A stretch of 48,501 nucleotides of DNA from Caulobacter sp. SLTY (GCF_009905535.1 NZ_JAAALA010000033.1:1-48501); one strand, 5' to 3'; counted from the first letter of the stretch, positions 8,328 to 18,535 are shown. Made by a program: numbers and translations. The notes: a model not told the origin generated them from the sequence alone.

Positions 8328-11282
8328 ATGCGTAGGATGGCGTATCTGGCCGGCGGTTCACTGCTGGCGATGAGTTTGGCGTTTGGTCTCAGCGGCGTCG
8401 CCGCAGCCCAGGACGAGCCGACCGAGGTCGGCGAAGTCGTTGTCACCGGTTCGCTGATCGCCGGCACCCCCGAGGACGCGGCCCTGCCGGTCGAGGTCAT
8501 CGGCGCCGAAGAGCTTTCGAAGCAGGGCTCGCCCAGCACCGTCGAACTGCTGAAGGCGCTGTCCGTCAGTTCCGGCGTGCTCGGCGACACCAACCAGTTC
8601 GACGCCCGCGCCCAAGGGTCGGAAGGCTCCGGCTCGGTCAACCTGCGCGGCCTCGGCGCGACCCGCACCCTGGTGCTGCTGAACGGCCGGCGGTTGACGC
8701 CCAACCCGTTCGGCCAGGTCGGCACCGGGATCGTCGACACCAACACCATTCCCGTGGCCGCCGTGGCCCGGATCGAGGTGCTGAAGGACGGCGCCGCGGC
8801 CATCTACGGCTCCGACGCCATCGCCGGGGTGGTGAACTTCATCACCCGGAAGAACTATGAGGGCGCCGAGCTGTCCGGCAGCTATACCGCCATCGACGGG
8901 TCCGACGGCGACTGGACCGGCAGCATCGTCTACGGCGTCGGTGGCGACCGTTGGAACCTGATGCTGAGCGGCGGCTACCAGCACCGCTCCAAGCTGGTGA
9001 CGACCGAGCGCGACTGGGCGATCGGCGACTTCGACTACAATCCGCAGGGCGGTTATTCGGGCGGTAACGCCATCAGCCGCTTCCTGCCCGTGTTCAGCCC
9101 GGCTCCGGGCGTCTACAGCCCGGCCGCCGGTCTGCAGACCGACTCAGGCTGTGTCCCGCTCGGCGGCACCCTGGTCCTGAACGGCGTCCCGGGGGGCAAC
9201 CTGGCGACCGGCACCTGCAACTGGAACTACACCGCCTACGACAACCTCACGGAAATCGAGAACCGGTTCCAGCTGTTCGGCTCGTTCGATTTCGAGTTCA
9301 ACAACGAGCACAGCTTCCACGCTGAAATGCTCTACGCCAAGACCGACGTGCCCGAGTGGAACACCTCGCCGTCCTATCTGGCGCTGCAGGTCCCCACGGC
9401 GCTCACCAACCCGACCCGAGGCGCGGGCTCCTCGGCGACTCTGAGCGCCGGCTACTTCGTGCCCTCCACCAACCCAGGCTACCAGCTCTACGCCGCCCAG
9501 AACCCGGGGGCCTTCCCGGCCTTCGCGAACGGGGCCTATTTCCCCGGCGTGCTCTATCGGCCGTTCTCCGTTGGCGGCAACCCGCTGTTCGACAACGGGC
9601 CGTCGAAGGGCGCCCGGACCTATGAGGCCTTCCGGGTCAACTTCGGCTTCAAGGGCAGCTTCAACGAGTACCTGAACTACGACCTCGCCTACACCTTCTC
9701 CGAACAGACCGGCAATCGGACCGGCTACGACACTGTCGTCAGCCGCTTCCAGCTGGCCCTGCGCGGCTTGGGCGGCGCCAACTGCAACGGCATCGTGGCG
9801 GGCAATCCGGGCTCGACCTGCGAGTACTTCAACCCGTTCTCCAACTCCACCCAGCGCAACACCATCACCGGGCAAACCAACCCGAACTACAGCGCCGCGG
9901 TGTCCAACTCGGCCGAACTGACCCGCTGGTTCTTCCAGAAGCTGGAAACCGATCAGCGGCAGTACATCTGGGTGGTCGATGCGGTGTTGAGCGGCAAGAC
10001 CGGCATCACCCTTCCCGGCGGTGATCTGGCCTGGGCCCTCGGCGCCCAATACCGGAAGAACGGTTTCCGCGCCCAGTACAACGCGCTGAGCGACCTGACC
10101 CGCAATCCCTGCATCGATACGCCGATCAACGGCTCGACCGCCTGCACGGTGCGCAACGGGCCGTTCATGTTCCTGGGTGGCGGCACCCCGTCGCAGCTGA
10201 ACGGTGACAACTACTCGGTCTTCACCGAGTTCAGCATCCCGGTGCTCGACAACCTGCAACTGCAGCTTGCCGCCCGATACGAGGACTACGGCGGTGAGGT
10301 CGGCTCGACCTTCGACCCGAAGCTGTCGGGCCGTTGGCAGGCGACCGATTGGCTGGCCTTCCGCGGGTCGGTCGGCACCACCTTCCGGGCCCCTCCGATC
10401 ACCAGCCTGGCGCCCGGCCAAGTGACCTCGCTGCAGTTCCTGTTCGGCTCGTTCCGGGCGGTGGACATCGGCGGCAACCCCAACCTCGAACCGGAAAACG
10501 CCGTCACCTACAACATCGGCGTGCTGGTCGAGGCGGGCGGCTTCCGCGGCAGCATCGACTACTGGAACTTCGACTTCGAAAATCCGATCGTCGCCGAGCC
10601 TGTCGGGCCCATGGTCAACGCCTTGTTCCCGACCGCCGGGGTGGGCAACTGCGGCAATCCGGCCTTTGCCGGCCTGCAGGCTCGCTTCACCTTCCAGGGC
10701 GCCTGCAACTCGGCCAACATCAGCCGCGTCTCGACCTTCTCGGTCAACGGCGCGGGGGTGAAGACCTCCGGCATCGACTTCATGGGCGAATATGAATTCG
10801 ACATGGGCGACGTCGGCAGCCTGACCTTGGGCGTCGGCGGCACCTACACCATCGAGTACGCCCAGGACGCCTTCAGCGTCGAAGGCGTGGTGGTGCAGCC
10901 GGCGTTCGACGCGGTCGGGTTCCTGAACTATCAGCAGACGGCGACCCCGCTGCCGCAGCTCAAGGGCCAGGCCTTCGCCGAGTGGAACAGTGGACCGCAT
11001 AACCTGCGCTTCACCGCCCGCTACTGGGATGGCTACGAGGATCAACGGACGACGATCTTCCCGCCGGCCGTGCCCTATCCGCAAGGCAAGCAGATCGATT
11101 CCTGGACCGTCTTCGACCTGGCCTACCGCGCCTACCTGCCGTGGGACATGACCGGGGTGATCGCGGTGACCAACCTGACCGACGAGGACCCGCCGTTCGC
11201 CCGGCTGGACCTGAACTACGATCCCTTCACCCACAACGGGCTGGGCCGTACGGTCAAGGTCAGCCTGACCAAGAAGTTCTGA
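8328..11282 (+). CDS. TonB-dependent outer-membrane receptor
   Basis: The 984-residue product starts with a signal peptide ending near AAAQDE. A TonB box-like segment follows ([14 protein letters not shown]). The plug domain spans about 50-175, including [20 protein letters not shown] and [26 protein letters not shown] 22-strand barrel is predicted for the rest, with [24 protein letters not shown] and a C-terminal [12 protein letters not shown]...VSLTKKF ending in the terminal phenylalanine needed for BAM recognition. It is of the Caulobacter/Sphingomonas type that takes up sugars or other organic ligands rather than a clear siderophore receptor. The ATG follows agggaggga. The ligand cannot be inferred. 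Confidence 0.93.
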   Translation: MRRMAYLAGGSLLAMSLAFGLSGVAAAQDEPTEVGEVVVTGSLIAGTPEDAALPVEVIGAEELSKQGSPSTVELLKALSVSSGVLGDTNQFDARAQGSEGSGSVNLRGLGATRTLVLLNGRRLTPNPFGQVGTGIVDTNTIPVAAVARIEVLKDGAAAIYGSDAIAGVVNFITRKNYEGAELSGSYTAIDGSDGDWTGSIVYGVGGDRWNLMLSGGYQHRSKLVTTERDWAIGDFDYNPQGGYSGGNAISRFLPVFSPAPGVYSPAAGLQTDSGCVPLGGTLVLNGVPGGNLATGTCNWNYTAYDNLTEIENRFQLFGSFDFEFNNEHSFHAEMLYAKTDVPEWNTSPSYLALQVPTALTNPTRGAGSSATLSAGYFVPSTNPGYQLYAAQNPGAFPAFANGAYFPGVLYRPFSVGGNPLFDNGPSKGARTYEAFRVNFGFKGSFNEYLNYDLAYTFSEQTGNRTGYDTVVSRFQLALRGLGGANCNGIVAGNPGSTCEYFNPFSNSTQRNTITGQTNPNYSAAVSNSAELTRWFFQKLETDQRQYIWVVDAVLSGKTGITLPGGDLAWALGAQYRKNGFRAQYNALSDLTRNPCIDTPINGSTACTVRNGPFMFLGGGTPSQLNGDNYSVFTEFSIPVLDNLQLQLAARYEDYGGEVGSTFDPKLSGRWQATDWLAFRGSVGTTFRAPPITSLAPGQVTSLQFLFGSFRAVDIGGNPNLEPENAVTYNIGVLVEAGGFRGSIDYWNFDFENPIVAEPVGPMVNALFPTAGVGNCGNPAFAGLQARFTFQGACNSANISRVSTFSVNGAGVKTSGIDFMGEYEFDMGDVGSLTLGVGGTYTIEYAQDAFSVEGVVVQPAFDAVGFLNYQQTATPLPQLKGQAFAEWNSGPHNLRFTARYWDGYEDQRTTIFPPAVPYPQGKQIDSWTVFDLAYRAYLPWDMTGVIAVTNLTDEDPPFARLDLNYDPFTHNGLGRTVKVSLTKKF

Positions 11283-11305
11283 TCGGAACGATCCGACCAG
11301 ACGGA

Positions 11306-11333
11306 AGGGGCGGCCCTCGGGCCGCCCCTTTTT
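11306..11333 (+). terminator. strong Rho-independent terminator
   Basis: A GC-rich stem (ggggcggccc / gggccgcccc, tiny loop) is followed by five Ts, starting about 24 bases after the receptor stop codon. The convergent TetR gene ends 45 bases further on, so the hairpin may act mainly for the receptor transcript. Confidence 0.9.
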
Positions 11334-11377
11334 CGTTGTGGGGACCGGTTGGCCGCGCAGCGGCCGACATGTCCCCG

Positions 11378-12619
11378 CTACCGCGTAAACAGCCCCAGCA
11401 TCAGCGGTCGCACGAACAGCTGGCTGGCCTCGGACCTCTCCAGCCCGGTCACCCAGCTCCCCAGCGAGGTGGCGGCGTTGAGCAGGGCGTTCAGCATGTG
11501 GGCCGCGACCAGCGGATCGACCGGCCGGATCGAACCCTCGGCGATGCCGTCCGCGACCATCCCGGCGAACCGATCGGAAACGCGGGCGTAGCGGTCGCTC
11601 ATCTCATGGCGGATATCGACGGGCAGGGCGCCCATCGCCGAACCGCGCAGGAGCGGCCCCTCTTCCGACAGCTGGAACTCGGTCAGGGCCGAGGCGGTGG
11701 CGGCCAGCCGGGTCCACTGGTCGACGGGCAGGTCCCGGGCCGCCAACTGAGCTGCCCGCAGCACCGCGAAGGTGCGCTGGAAGCAAGCGACGACCAGCTC
11801 ATCCTTGTCTTCGTTGTGATGGTAGAAGCTGCCCTTGGTAACGTTCAGCGCCGCCGAGATGTCCTCCACCGATGCGCCGCGATAGCCCTTCTGGTTGATC
11901 AGCCGGGTCGCGGCGGTCAGGAAGGTGGCGCGGGACACATCGCCCACCGCCGTCTGGTCGCCATCCTCGGTCAGCGGCCCCAGCGCCGGCGGGGTCCAGG
12001 AGCGGCTGCGGGCGGCCAGGCCCCCGGTCAGAATATCACTCATCCGCTCGCGCAGGCGCGGATAGTCCTCGATGTCGTAGCGGCGCAGCCAGGTGAAGGT
12101 CCAAAAGGCCTGTTCCAGCAGCAGGTGGGTGCGGGCATTGGCCTCCGCCCGGCTGAGCCCCGCGAACTCCGGGGCGTCGAAGAAGCCGCGCACCCGGCGG
12201 AACATGTCGGCGAAGGCGCCGCCGACCTCGGCGCGATGGGGCTCCTTCAGCGAGCGCATCTCGCTGAAGCTGACCATCGGCGGCGCCTCCTTGCGGCGGA
12301 TCCGGCGCGACAGGTCGAAAAAGAGCTCCAGGAACAGGTCCAGCCTCGCCCGCGCGTCCGGCGCCTTTGCCGACTCCCGCACCAGCCCTTCGAAGGACTC
12401 GATCCCGCGCAGGAAGCAGGCGGCGGCAAGGTCTTCCTTGCGGCGGAAATAGTAGGTCACAGAGGTGGTGATCAGCCCGACCTCGGCCGCCACATCGGCC
12501 AGGGTCATGCCCTTCACCCCCTGCCGGTTGAGGATGCCGGTGGCGGCCGCCAGAATGGACTCCCGGCGCGCCGCGAAGCGGGTGGTGGCGGGCGTCTCTG
12601 GAGCGGCGAGTTCGGTCAT
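11378..12619 (-). CDS. tandem double TetR-family regulator
   Basis: This 413-residue protein contains two complete TetR modules in one chain. The first helix-turn-helix is near residues 18-66 (ILAAATGILNRQG ... VTYYFRRKEDL). The second is near 224-270 (FLTAATRLINQKG ... GSFYHHNEDKDEL). Each is followed by a helical regulatory region. Ordinary TetR proteins are about 190-220 residues and dimerise, so this is a covalent dimer-like fusion. A near-palindrome at 12638-12651 just upstream suggests self-repression. The hybrid kinase gene lies upstream in the same orientation (74-base gap). Ligand and targets are unknown. Confidence 0.88.
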   Translation of the reverse strand: MTELAAPETPATTRFAARRESILAAATGILNRQGVKGMTLADVAAEVGLITTSVTYYFRRKEDLAAACFLRGIESFEGLVRESAKAPDARARLDLFLELFFDLSRRIRRKEAPPMVSFSEMRSLKEPHRAEVGGAFADMFRRVRGFFDAPEFAGLSRAEANARTHLLLEQAFWTFTWLRRYDIEDYPRLRERMSDILTGGLAARSRSWTPPALGPLTEDGDQTAVGDVSRATFLTAATRLINQKGYRGASVEDISAALNVTKGSFYHHNEDKDELVVACFQRTFAVLRAAQLAARDLPVDQWTRLAATASALTEFQLSEEGPLLRGSAMGALPVDIRHEMSDRYARVSDRFAGMVADGIAEGSIRPVDPLVAAHMLNALLNAATSLGSWVTGLERSEASQLFVRPLMLGLFTR

Positions 12620-12627
12620 TGGCCGGA

Positions 12628-12651
12628 CAGTCTAAAGTGACGCTGGCGTCA
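12628..12651 (-). promoter_or_regulatory. probable TetR operator overlapping promoter
   Basis: TGACGC-TG-GCGTCA at 12638-12651 has perfect 6-base arms and lies 19-32 bases upstream of the double-TetR start. A -10-like TAGACT at 12628-12633 (minus strand) lies between operator and gene. This is a typical arrangement for TetR self-repression. Confidence 0.5.
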
Positions 12652-12693
12652 TCCGCTACTCGGAATTGACCCGAAGGCAACCGGGACCGCCGC

Positions 12694-14610
12694 TCAGGCC
12701 GCCGCCTCGACCCACTCCTGGGCCAGCACCTGGACGATGGCGCGCACCAGGGCGGCCGGCGACAGGGGTTTGGCGACCCAGCCGTTCATCCCGGCCTCCA
12801 TGTAACTTTCCACCTGGTGGGCCATGGCGTTGGCGGTCATGGCGATGATCGGGGCGGCGGCAGCCGGCCCTTCCAACGCGCGGATGGCGGCGCTGGCCGC
12901 CAACCCGTCCATCACCGGCATCTGAATATCCATGAACACCAGGTCGAACACCTGGGCCTGCATGGCCGCGAGGCCCAGCGCCCCGTCGTCGGCCGTGGTC
13001 ACGCTGGCGCCCAGTTGCTCCAGCATCCGGGTGGCGATCAGCCGGTTGGTGGCGTTGTCCTCGACCACCAGCACCCGCAAGCCGTCGAGCAGGCCCTCGG
13101 ACGCCTCGTCCTCAGGCGCGGCATGTCCCTCGGCGGCGACCGGCGCCAGGACCTCGACCCAGAAGGTCGAGCCCTCGCCCGGCGTGCTCTCCAGCCCGAT
13201 GGCGCCGCCCATCTGCTCGGCCAGCCCCCGCGCGATGGCCAGGCCCAGGCCCGAGCCGCCGAACCGCCGCGTGGCCGAGCCGTCGGCCTGGCGGAACCGT
13301 TCGAAGAGGCGGCCCTGGGCCTCGGGCTCGATGCCGATGCCGGTGTCGGAAATCTCGAACCGCAGACGGCGATCGGCTGCCTCGCCCAAGGTGGTCATCC
13401 GCACGCTGACTCCGCCCCGGGGCGTGAACTTCACGGCATTACCGATCAGGTTGAACAGGATCTGGCGTAGCCGCACCGGGTCGACCATCGCCCAGCCGTC
13501 AGCGCCGTGCGCCGTGCGCAGGTACAGGCCCTTGGCCTCGGCCTGGGGGGCGAGCAGGGCGGTGACGCTGTCCAGCAGTTCGGCCGGCTGGATGGCCTCC
13601 GGATTGAGGTCCAGCTTGCCGGCTTCCAGCCGCGAGAAGTCGATGACGTCGTTGAGCAGCTCGGCCAGCATCGCCCCGCACCCAAGCGCCTCGTCCAGCA
13701 GCCGCCGGCCGTCCGCCGACAGGGCCTCACGCTTGAGCAGGTGCAGGACGCCCAGCACGCCGTTCATCGGGGTGCGGATCTCATGGCTCATGTTGGCCAG
13801 GAACCGGGCCTTGACCTCGGCGGCCTCCAGGGCCGCGTCCCGCGCCTCGGCCAGTTCGGTGACATCCTGGGTGATGCCCAGCACTTCCCACGGGCCGTTC
13901 TGAACCTGGGCGATCCCGCGCCAGGCGGCGCGCAACCGGGCCCAGCCGCCCTCGGCGCGGAAGTGGCGGTATTCCACCACCTGGGGCTCGCCGCTCATGA
14001 CCGTGGCGATGAAGGCTTCCGACACCCGCTGCCGGTCTTCCGGATGAATCTCGGCCGTCATCTCCTCGGCGGTCAGGCTTCGCCGGCCGGAGGTCCCGCG
14101 CGTGCCGGTGCGGGTCAGATCGGAATCGACCGTATACCGGGTCGTGCGCGGGTCGAACCGCCAGACGAACACCCCGGCCTCTTCGCGCAGCAGGTCGTTG
14201 GTTCGCACGGCGGCAGTATCCTGCTCCTCGCGCATGCGGGCCTCGGTGATGTCCTGCAGCACGATCATCGCCACGCCGTCGTCCCGGAGCCGCGATTTGG
14301 CACGCACCCACATCCAGCCGCCGTCCTTCAGCTTCAGCCGGTGTTCACACTGGGCCTGGCCGCTCGCCAGCAGCTGGCGCACGGTCTCGGCGATCAGCTC
14401 CCGCTCGTCGGGATGGCCGAGGTCGGTGAAATGCTGGCCCAGGCTCTCCTCCGCGGTCCAGCCGGTCAGGCTGGTCCAGGTCGGGTTGAGCCGCTCGATC
14501 ACGCTGTCGCGCAGGACCACGAAGATATCCTCGCTGCTGGCGAAGAACCAGCGGGCGGCGTCCGCCTCGATGTCGCCGTGCGGTGCGGCGGGCGTGTTTC
14601 CGTTTCCCAT
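12694..14610 (-). CDS. PAS-PAS hybrid sensor histidine kinase / response regulator
   Basis: The order is two PAS/PAC sensor domains (about 15-130 and 140-265), a HisKA domain with the phosphoacceptor H276 in MSHEIRTPMNG, a HATPase domain (NAVKFTPRGG, SDTGIGI, FGGSGLGLAI), and a C-terminal receiver domain with phosphoacceptor D561 in FMDIQMPVMDG. No transmembrane helix is evident, so it is a cytoplasmic sensor. A start at 14610 (MGNGNTPAAP) gives 638 residues; an ATG at 14664 would add 18 residues but pushes into the divergent promoter region. Neither has a clear ribosome-binding site. The cognate output may be through phosphotransfer, since no DNA-binding domain is attached. Confidence 0.9.
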   Translation of the reverse strand: MGNGNTPAAPHGDIEADAARWFFASSEDIFVVLRDSVIERLNPTWTSLTGWTAEESLGQHFTDLGHPDERELIAETVRQLLASGQAQCEHRLKLKDGGWMWVRAKSRLRDDGVAMIVLQDITEARMREEQDTAAVRTNDLLREEAGVFVWRFDPRTTRYTVDSDLTRTGTRGTSGRRSLTAEEMTAEIHPEDRQRVSEAFIATVMSGEPQVVEYRHFRAEGGWARLRAAWRGIAQVQNGPWEVLGITQDVTELAEARDAALEAAEVKARFLANMSHEIRTPMNGVLGVLHLLKREALSADGRRLLDEALGCGAMLAELLNDVIDFSRLEAGKLDLNPEAIQPAELLDSVTALLAPQAEAKGLYLRTAHGADGWAMVDPVRLRQILFNLIGNAVKFTPRGGVSVRMTTLGEAADRRLRFEISDTGIGIEPEAQGRLFERFRQADGSATRRFGGSGLGLAIARGLAEQMGGAIGLESTPGEGSTFWVEVLAPVAAEGHAAPEDEASEGLLDGLRVLVVEDNATNRLIATRMLEQLGASVTTADDGALGLAAMQAQVFDLVFMDIQMPVMDGLAASAAIRALEGPAAAAPIIAMTANAMAHQVESYMEAGMNGWVAKPLSPAALVRAIVQVLAQEWVEAAA

Positions 14611-14702
14611 GGAGAACGACGATCCGGCAATCAGGTAAAGTTTGAGTTGCCCCATACCGGCCATTCGATAAGGGATTGGGAAACAGGCGATGGGAGCGCG
14701 GG

Positions 14703-15953
14703 ATGGCCAAGGCGGAGAAGTTGGGGTTTTCGTCGGAGCGGCTGGGGCGGATCGCCCCCTTCCTGGACGAGCGCTACATCCAGACCGGCAAGCTGCCCTG
14801 CGCCCAGGTTCAGGTCTGGCGGCGCGGCAAACTGGCCTATGAGAGCGTCCAGGGCCTGGCGGACCGCGAGCGGGGCCGGGCGCTCAAGGCCGACGACCTG
14901 TTCCGCATCTATTCGATGACCAAGCCGGTCACCTCGGTGGCCCTGATGATGCTGGTCGAGGAGGGCCTGGTCGCGCTCGACGATCCGGTGGCCGAGTATA
15001 TTCCGGAATGGGCCGACCTCGGCGTCTTCAACGGCGGCTACCTGAAGACCTTCCAGACCAGACCCTGCGATCGGCCGATGCTTGTTATCGATTTGCTGCG
15101 CCACACCTCGGGCCTGACCTACGGCTTCCAGCAGCAGGGCAACGTCGATGCAGCCTATCGCGAGCTGAAGCTGGTCGAGGACCTGCGCGCCGGAACCCTG
15201 GCCGAGACCATGAAGGCCTTGGCGAAAGTGCCGCTGCAGTTCTCCCCCGGCGAGGCCTGGAACTACTCCATCTCCACCGACGTGGTTGGCCATCTGGTCG
15301 AGGTCATCAGCGGCCAGACCCTCGACGCTTTCTTCGACGAGCGGATCTTCAAGCCGCTGGGCATGACCGACACCTTCTTCACCGTGCCCAAGGACAAGGC
15401 CGACCGCCTGGCCGCCCTCTATGCGGTCGGCGCGCTCGGCTCGAAGCTGCCGATCGCCGCCAAGCCGGACTTGGTCGAGGCGCCGGAGAAGAGCGCCTAC
15501 CTGAAGCCGGCCACCTTCCTGTCGGGCGGCGGCGGCCTGGTCTCCACGGCCGCCGACTACATGCGGTTCGCCCGCATGCTGCTTAACGGCGGCGAACTGG
15601 ACGGGGCGCGGCTGCTCGGCCCCAAGACCATCCGGCTGATGGCGTCGAACCATCTGCCGGACGGCAAGGACCTGACCCAGATGTCCCGCTCGCTGTTCAG
15701 CGAGGCGACCTATGCCGGCGTCGGCTTCGGCCTGGGCTTCGGGGTGACCATCGACCCGGCCCGCACCATGCTGGCCGGCAGCGCGGGCGACTTCTTCTGG
15801 GGTGGTGCGGCCAGCACCTTCTTCTGGGTCGATCCGGAGGAAGACCTGGCGGTGGTCTTCCTCACCCAGCTGCTGCCCAGCTCCGCCTATCCGGTGCGCC
15901 GCGAACTGCGCACCCTGGTCTACAGCGCCATCACTCATACGGGACGCGCCTGA
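14703..15953 (+). CDS. class C beta-lactamase-like serine hydrolase (family VIII esterase type)
   Basis: The 416-residue protein has the penicillin-binding-like fold signatures: S71-M-T-K74 as the SxxK catalytic pair, Y188 in NYSIS as the tyrosine motif, and a C-terminal FFWGGAASTFFWVDPEE segment where the KTG-like strand of this group lies. There is no clear signal peptide, which favours an esterase or hydrolase over a periplasmic beta-lactamase. The start at 14703 is chosen because the product then begins MAKAEKLGFSSERL, the usual family start; an upstream ATG at 14676 is possible. It is divergent from the hybrid kinase gene, with fewer than 100 bases between them. Confidence 0.88.
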   Translation: MAKAEKLGFSSERLGRIAPFLDERYIQTGKLPCAQVQVWRRGKLAYESVQGLADRERGRALKADDLFRIYSMTKPVTSVALMMLVEEGLVALDDPVAEYIPEWADLGVFNGGYLKTFQTRPCDRPMLVIDLLRHTSGLTYGFQQQGNVDAAYRELKLVEDLRAGTLAETMKALAKVPLQFSPGEAWNYSISTDVVGHLVEVISGQTLDAFFDERIFKPLGMTDTFFTVPKDKADRLAALYAVGALGSKLPIAAKPDLVEAPEKSAYLKPATFLSGGGGLVSTAADYMRFARMLLNGGELDGARLLGPKTIRLMASNHLPDGKDLTQMSRSLFSEATYAGVGFGLGFGVTIDPARTMLAGSAGDFFWGGAASTFFWVDPEEDLAVVFLTQLLPSSAYPVRRELRTLVYSAITHTGRA

Positions 15954-15962
15954 GGCCGGGGC

Positions 15963-17450
15963 CTAAGGCGCGACGTCCGCCGCCTCGGCCGCCTCGGCCT
16001 TGGCGGCGATGATCCGCAGGTTCTCGGTGTGGGTCTCGCGGCTGATGTTGTAGAGTTGCATGATCGCCAGGGCCGTTCCGTAGAGGATGGCCAGCACAGG
16101 CATGTAGACCAAGGCCATGTTGGTGATGATCTCCGCATCGACCTCGCCGGGCTTGGCGTTGCGCGGGAAGTTGATCAGCACCAGCAGGAAGCTGGCCGCC
16201 ATCACGCCGACACCGCCCACGGCCTTTTGCACAAGGCTGGTGAAGGCGAAGAACAGGCCTTCCGACCGGCGGCCGGTCTTGACCTCCGAATGTTCGACGA
16301 CGTCCGCCAACATCGCGGTGATCAGGATGGCGGCGGTGATGCCGAAGATCCCGCGGATGACACCGTCCAGGAAGAGCCAGGGAACGATGGCGGGGATTTC
16401 GCCGTAGTTGTCGGCATTCTCAGGGAACCAGCCCAAGAGGCGGAGCATCAACGGCAGGAAGCCGGTGAGCACCGAGGCCGCCAGGAGGATGGTCCCGGCC
16501 TTCTTCTTCCCGGATCGTTTCGAGAGCATCGGCGCGGCGACCAGGGCGATCGCTGAGGAGATGTAGCTGTCGAGGACCAGAACCCCGGTCCAGAATGAAT
16601 TGAGCTCCCAGAAGTAGGTGGAAAAGTAGAAGGCGAGGGTGAAGCTGACCCCCTGGGCGATGGCCGCGACCAGCCCGACCATGGTTATGACCACGAATGG
16701 GCGATTGGACAGGGTGTCCCTCATCTGACCCAGTGTCTGCATCAGCGTGCGGGTGGTCTGCACCGGCGCTCGTCGAAGCCAGGGAATAAAGCGGTGCGTG
16801 CCGGCAGCCGAGGCGATGATGGATACGAACATCAGCACGGCGCCGACGTAGCCGTACATCTGGTAGGCGGCCGGGTTCAGCTGGCCATTGGGGATCTCCG
16901 GCGTGGGCCGCATGAACACCCAGAACATGATCACCGTCAGGGTCAGGCCGCCCCACCAGGCGAAGAAGTAGCGCCAGCCGAGGATGGAGGCGCGCTGGTC
17001 GTAGTCTTCGGTCAGTTCGGCGGCGAGGGAAGACGACGGCACCTCGTACATGGTGATGAAGCTGCGACCGAGCACGGCGACCGCCACCAGGTACCAGAAC
17101 AGGGCCTGTTCGCTCCAGCCGGCCGGGGGATTCCAAAGAAGCAGGAAGGACAGGGCGATCGGCAGGGCCGAGGCGTACATGAACGGGTGGCGCCGGCCCC
17201 AGCGCGAGCGCCAGTTGTCGGACACCTCGCCAAGGATCGGGTCGATGACACAATCGATGATCAGCGCGAGGGTGATCGCCAGGCCGACGGCCCGGGGGTC
17301 CATGCCGACCACCTGATTGTAGAACAGCAGCAGGAAGACGCGGTAGCCGTTGTCCTTGATGCCGAAGGCCACGGACCCAAGTCCGTAGAATATCTTCGTT
17401 CCAATCCCCACGCGGGGGCGCGGGCCCAGCGGCTTTGCGGCGTCGGTCAT
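15963..17450 (-). CDS. MFS/GPH-type sugar:cation symporter (MelB-like)
   Basis: The 495-residue membrane protein has about 12 hydrophobic segments and the glycoside-pentoside-hexuronide family features: DCVIDPILGEVSDNWRSRWGRRHPFM in the first half (the RWGRRxP loop) and LADVVEHSEVKTGRRSEGLFFA in the second. It probably imports a glycoside or related sugar with a cation. The start follows gggtggagacagc. It ends 10 bases from the convergent serine hydrolase gene. The promoter-like element at 17501-17523 suggests its own transcription unit, separate from the LysR gene upstream. Confidence 0.88.
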   Translation of the reverse strand: MTDAAKPLGPRPRVGIGTKIFYGLGSVAFGIKDNGYRVFLLLFYNQVVGMDPRAVGLAITLALIIDCVIDPILGEVSDNWRSRWGRRHPFMYASALPIALSFLLLWNPPAGWSEQALFWYLVAVAVLGRSFITMYEVPSSSLAAELTEDYDQRASILGWRYFFAWWGGLTLTVIMFWVFMRPTPEIPNGQLNPAAYQMYGYVGAVLMFVSIIASAAGTHRFIPWLRRAPVQTTRTLMQTLGQMRDTLSNRPFVVITMVGLVAAIAQGVSFTLAFYFSTYFWELNSFWTGVLVLDSYISSAIALVAAPMLSKRSGKKKAGTILLAASVLTGFLPLMLRLLGWFPENADNYGEIPAIVPWLFLDGVIRGIFGITAAILITAMLADVVEHSEVKTGRRSEGLFFAFTSLVQKAVGGVGVMAASFLLVLINFPRNAKPGEVDAEIITNMALVYMPVLAILYGTALAIMQLYNISRETHTENLRIIAAKAEAAEAADVAP

Positions 17451-17500
17451 GCTGTCTCCACCCGATGGACTGGCTCTGCGGCCAATTTTTTCGAAAGTGG

Positions 17501-17523
17501 GGTATGTTCTGAGGCGCTGTCAA
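17501..17523 (-). promoter_or_regulatory. putative promoter of the GPH transporter gene
   Basis: On the minus strand TTGACA is followed by AACATACC within 23 bases, about 50 bases upstream of the transporter ATG. The spacing is the same as in the TonB receptor promoter candidate at 7998-8020. It resembles an alphaproteobacterial sigma-73 promoter. Confidence 0.45.
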
Positions 17524-17536
17524 TCGGTCGTTTGAA

Positions 17537-18472
17537 TCATGACGCCGGATTCATCCGCGACCGCTGCAGGGCGCAGGCGTCCCAGGACGGCTCTCCGCCG
17601 AACCGCTCGGCCATCCGGTCGATGAACACCCGCACCTTGGCCGAGGCGGGGCCGGGCGGGCGCACCACATAGAGGGCCGCGTCGCCGGCCGGCTGGCCCA
17701 GGTGCAGCGGCTCGAGCGTCCCCGCCTCGATCGCGTCGGATAGCAGGAAGGTGGGGAGCAGAGCGATGCCGAGGCCGGCGATGGCCGCCTGCAGCACCGC
17801 CTGGCCGTTGTCGGCGCGAAAACGGGGCTCCGGCCGGACGGTGATGGTCCGCTTGCCGTCCTCGAACCGCCAGGCCTCGCCCTGGCGCATGCCGGTCTGC
17901 AGCACCGCGTCATGGTCCGCCAGGTCCGCCAGGGCGGTGGGGCGGCCCCGCCGGGCCAGGTAGTCCGGGCTGGCGGCCAGGGCGGCGTGGATCGGGGCGA
18001 TGCGGCGGGCGACCAAACTGGAATCGGCCAGGACTCCTAGTCGCACCGCCGCGTCGAACCGGTCGGCGACCAGGTCGACCACCGCGTCGGCATAGCTGGC
18101 TTCGATCTTCAGCCGGGGATGCTCCAGGGCCAGTTCGGTCAGCAGCGGCTGTACATGGCGCAGGCCGAACGAGAGGGGCAGGGCGACCCGCAGGGTTCCG
18201 ACCAGGGACTCGCCGGTCTGGACCACCGCCTCGCGGGCGTCCTCAAGGTCGGCCAGGATGCGCTCGGCCCGCAGCTTGAACTCCAGCCCCGCCTCGGTCG
18301 GGCTGACCCCCCGGGTGGTGCGGACCAGCAGCCGGGCGCCCAGCTCCGCCTCCAGGCTCGAGACCCGTCGGCTGACCAGCGAGGTCGAAACCCCGATCCG
18401 TCCGGCCGCGCGACTGAAACCACCGGTCTCCACGACCTCGACGAAGGCTCGGATGGCGTCCAGATCGAGCAT
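17537..18472 (-). CDS. LysR-family transcriptional regulator
   Basis: This 311-residue regulator has an N-terminal winged helix (about 1-62: AFVEVVETGGFSRAAGRIGVSTSLVSRRVSSLE) and a periplasmic-binding-like effector domain ending with IDRMAERFGGEPSW, typical of the CrgA/DmlR-like LysR group. The ATG follows a ggag ribosome-binding site. It is transcribed divergently from the azoreductase gene, with a 149-base gap that contains a T-N11-A type site. It probably controls azoR and itself in response to an electrophile or quinone; the effector is not deducible. Confidence 0.92.
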   Translation of the reverse strand: MLDLDAIRAFVEVVETGGFSRAAGRIGVSTSLVSRRVSSLEAELGARLLVRTTRGVSPTEAGLEFKLRAERILADLEDAREAVVQTGESLVGTLRVALPLSFGLRHVQPLLTELALEHPRLKIEASYADAVVDLVADRFDAAVRLGVLADSSLVARRIAPIHAALAASPDYLARRGRPTALADLADHDAVLQTGMRQGEAWRFEDGKRTITVRPEPRFRADNGQAVLQAAIAGLGIALLPTFLLSDAIEAGTLEPLHLGQPAGDAALYVVRPPGPASAKVRVFIDRMAERFGGEPSWDACALQRSRMNPAS

Positions 18473-18518
18473 CGATCGGCTCCTTCAAGCAACAATGATC
18501 GATAAGAGCCTAGGCCGC

Positions 18519-18535
18519 GTTGCAAATTCTGCAAC
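18519..18535. promoter_or_regulatory. candidate LysR-type operator in the LysR/azoR divergent region
   Basis: GTTGCA-AATTC-TGCAAC is a perfect 6-base-arm palindrome that contains the T-N11-A core expected for LysR regulators. It lies in the shared intergenic region, 47 bases upstream of the LysR start and 86 bases upstream of the azoR start. Confidence 0.5.

Noticed and set aside
12817..13903. Long plus-strand frames opposite the histidine kinase
   Set aside because: They are shadows of the kinase gene; high GC makes long antisense frames common.
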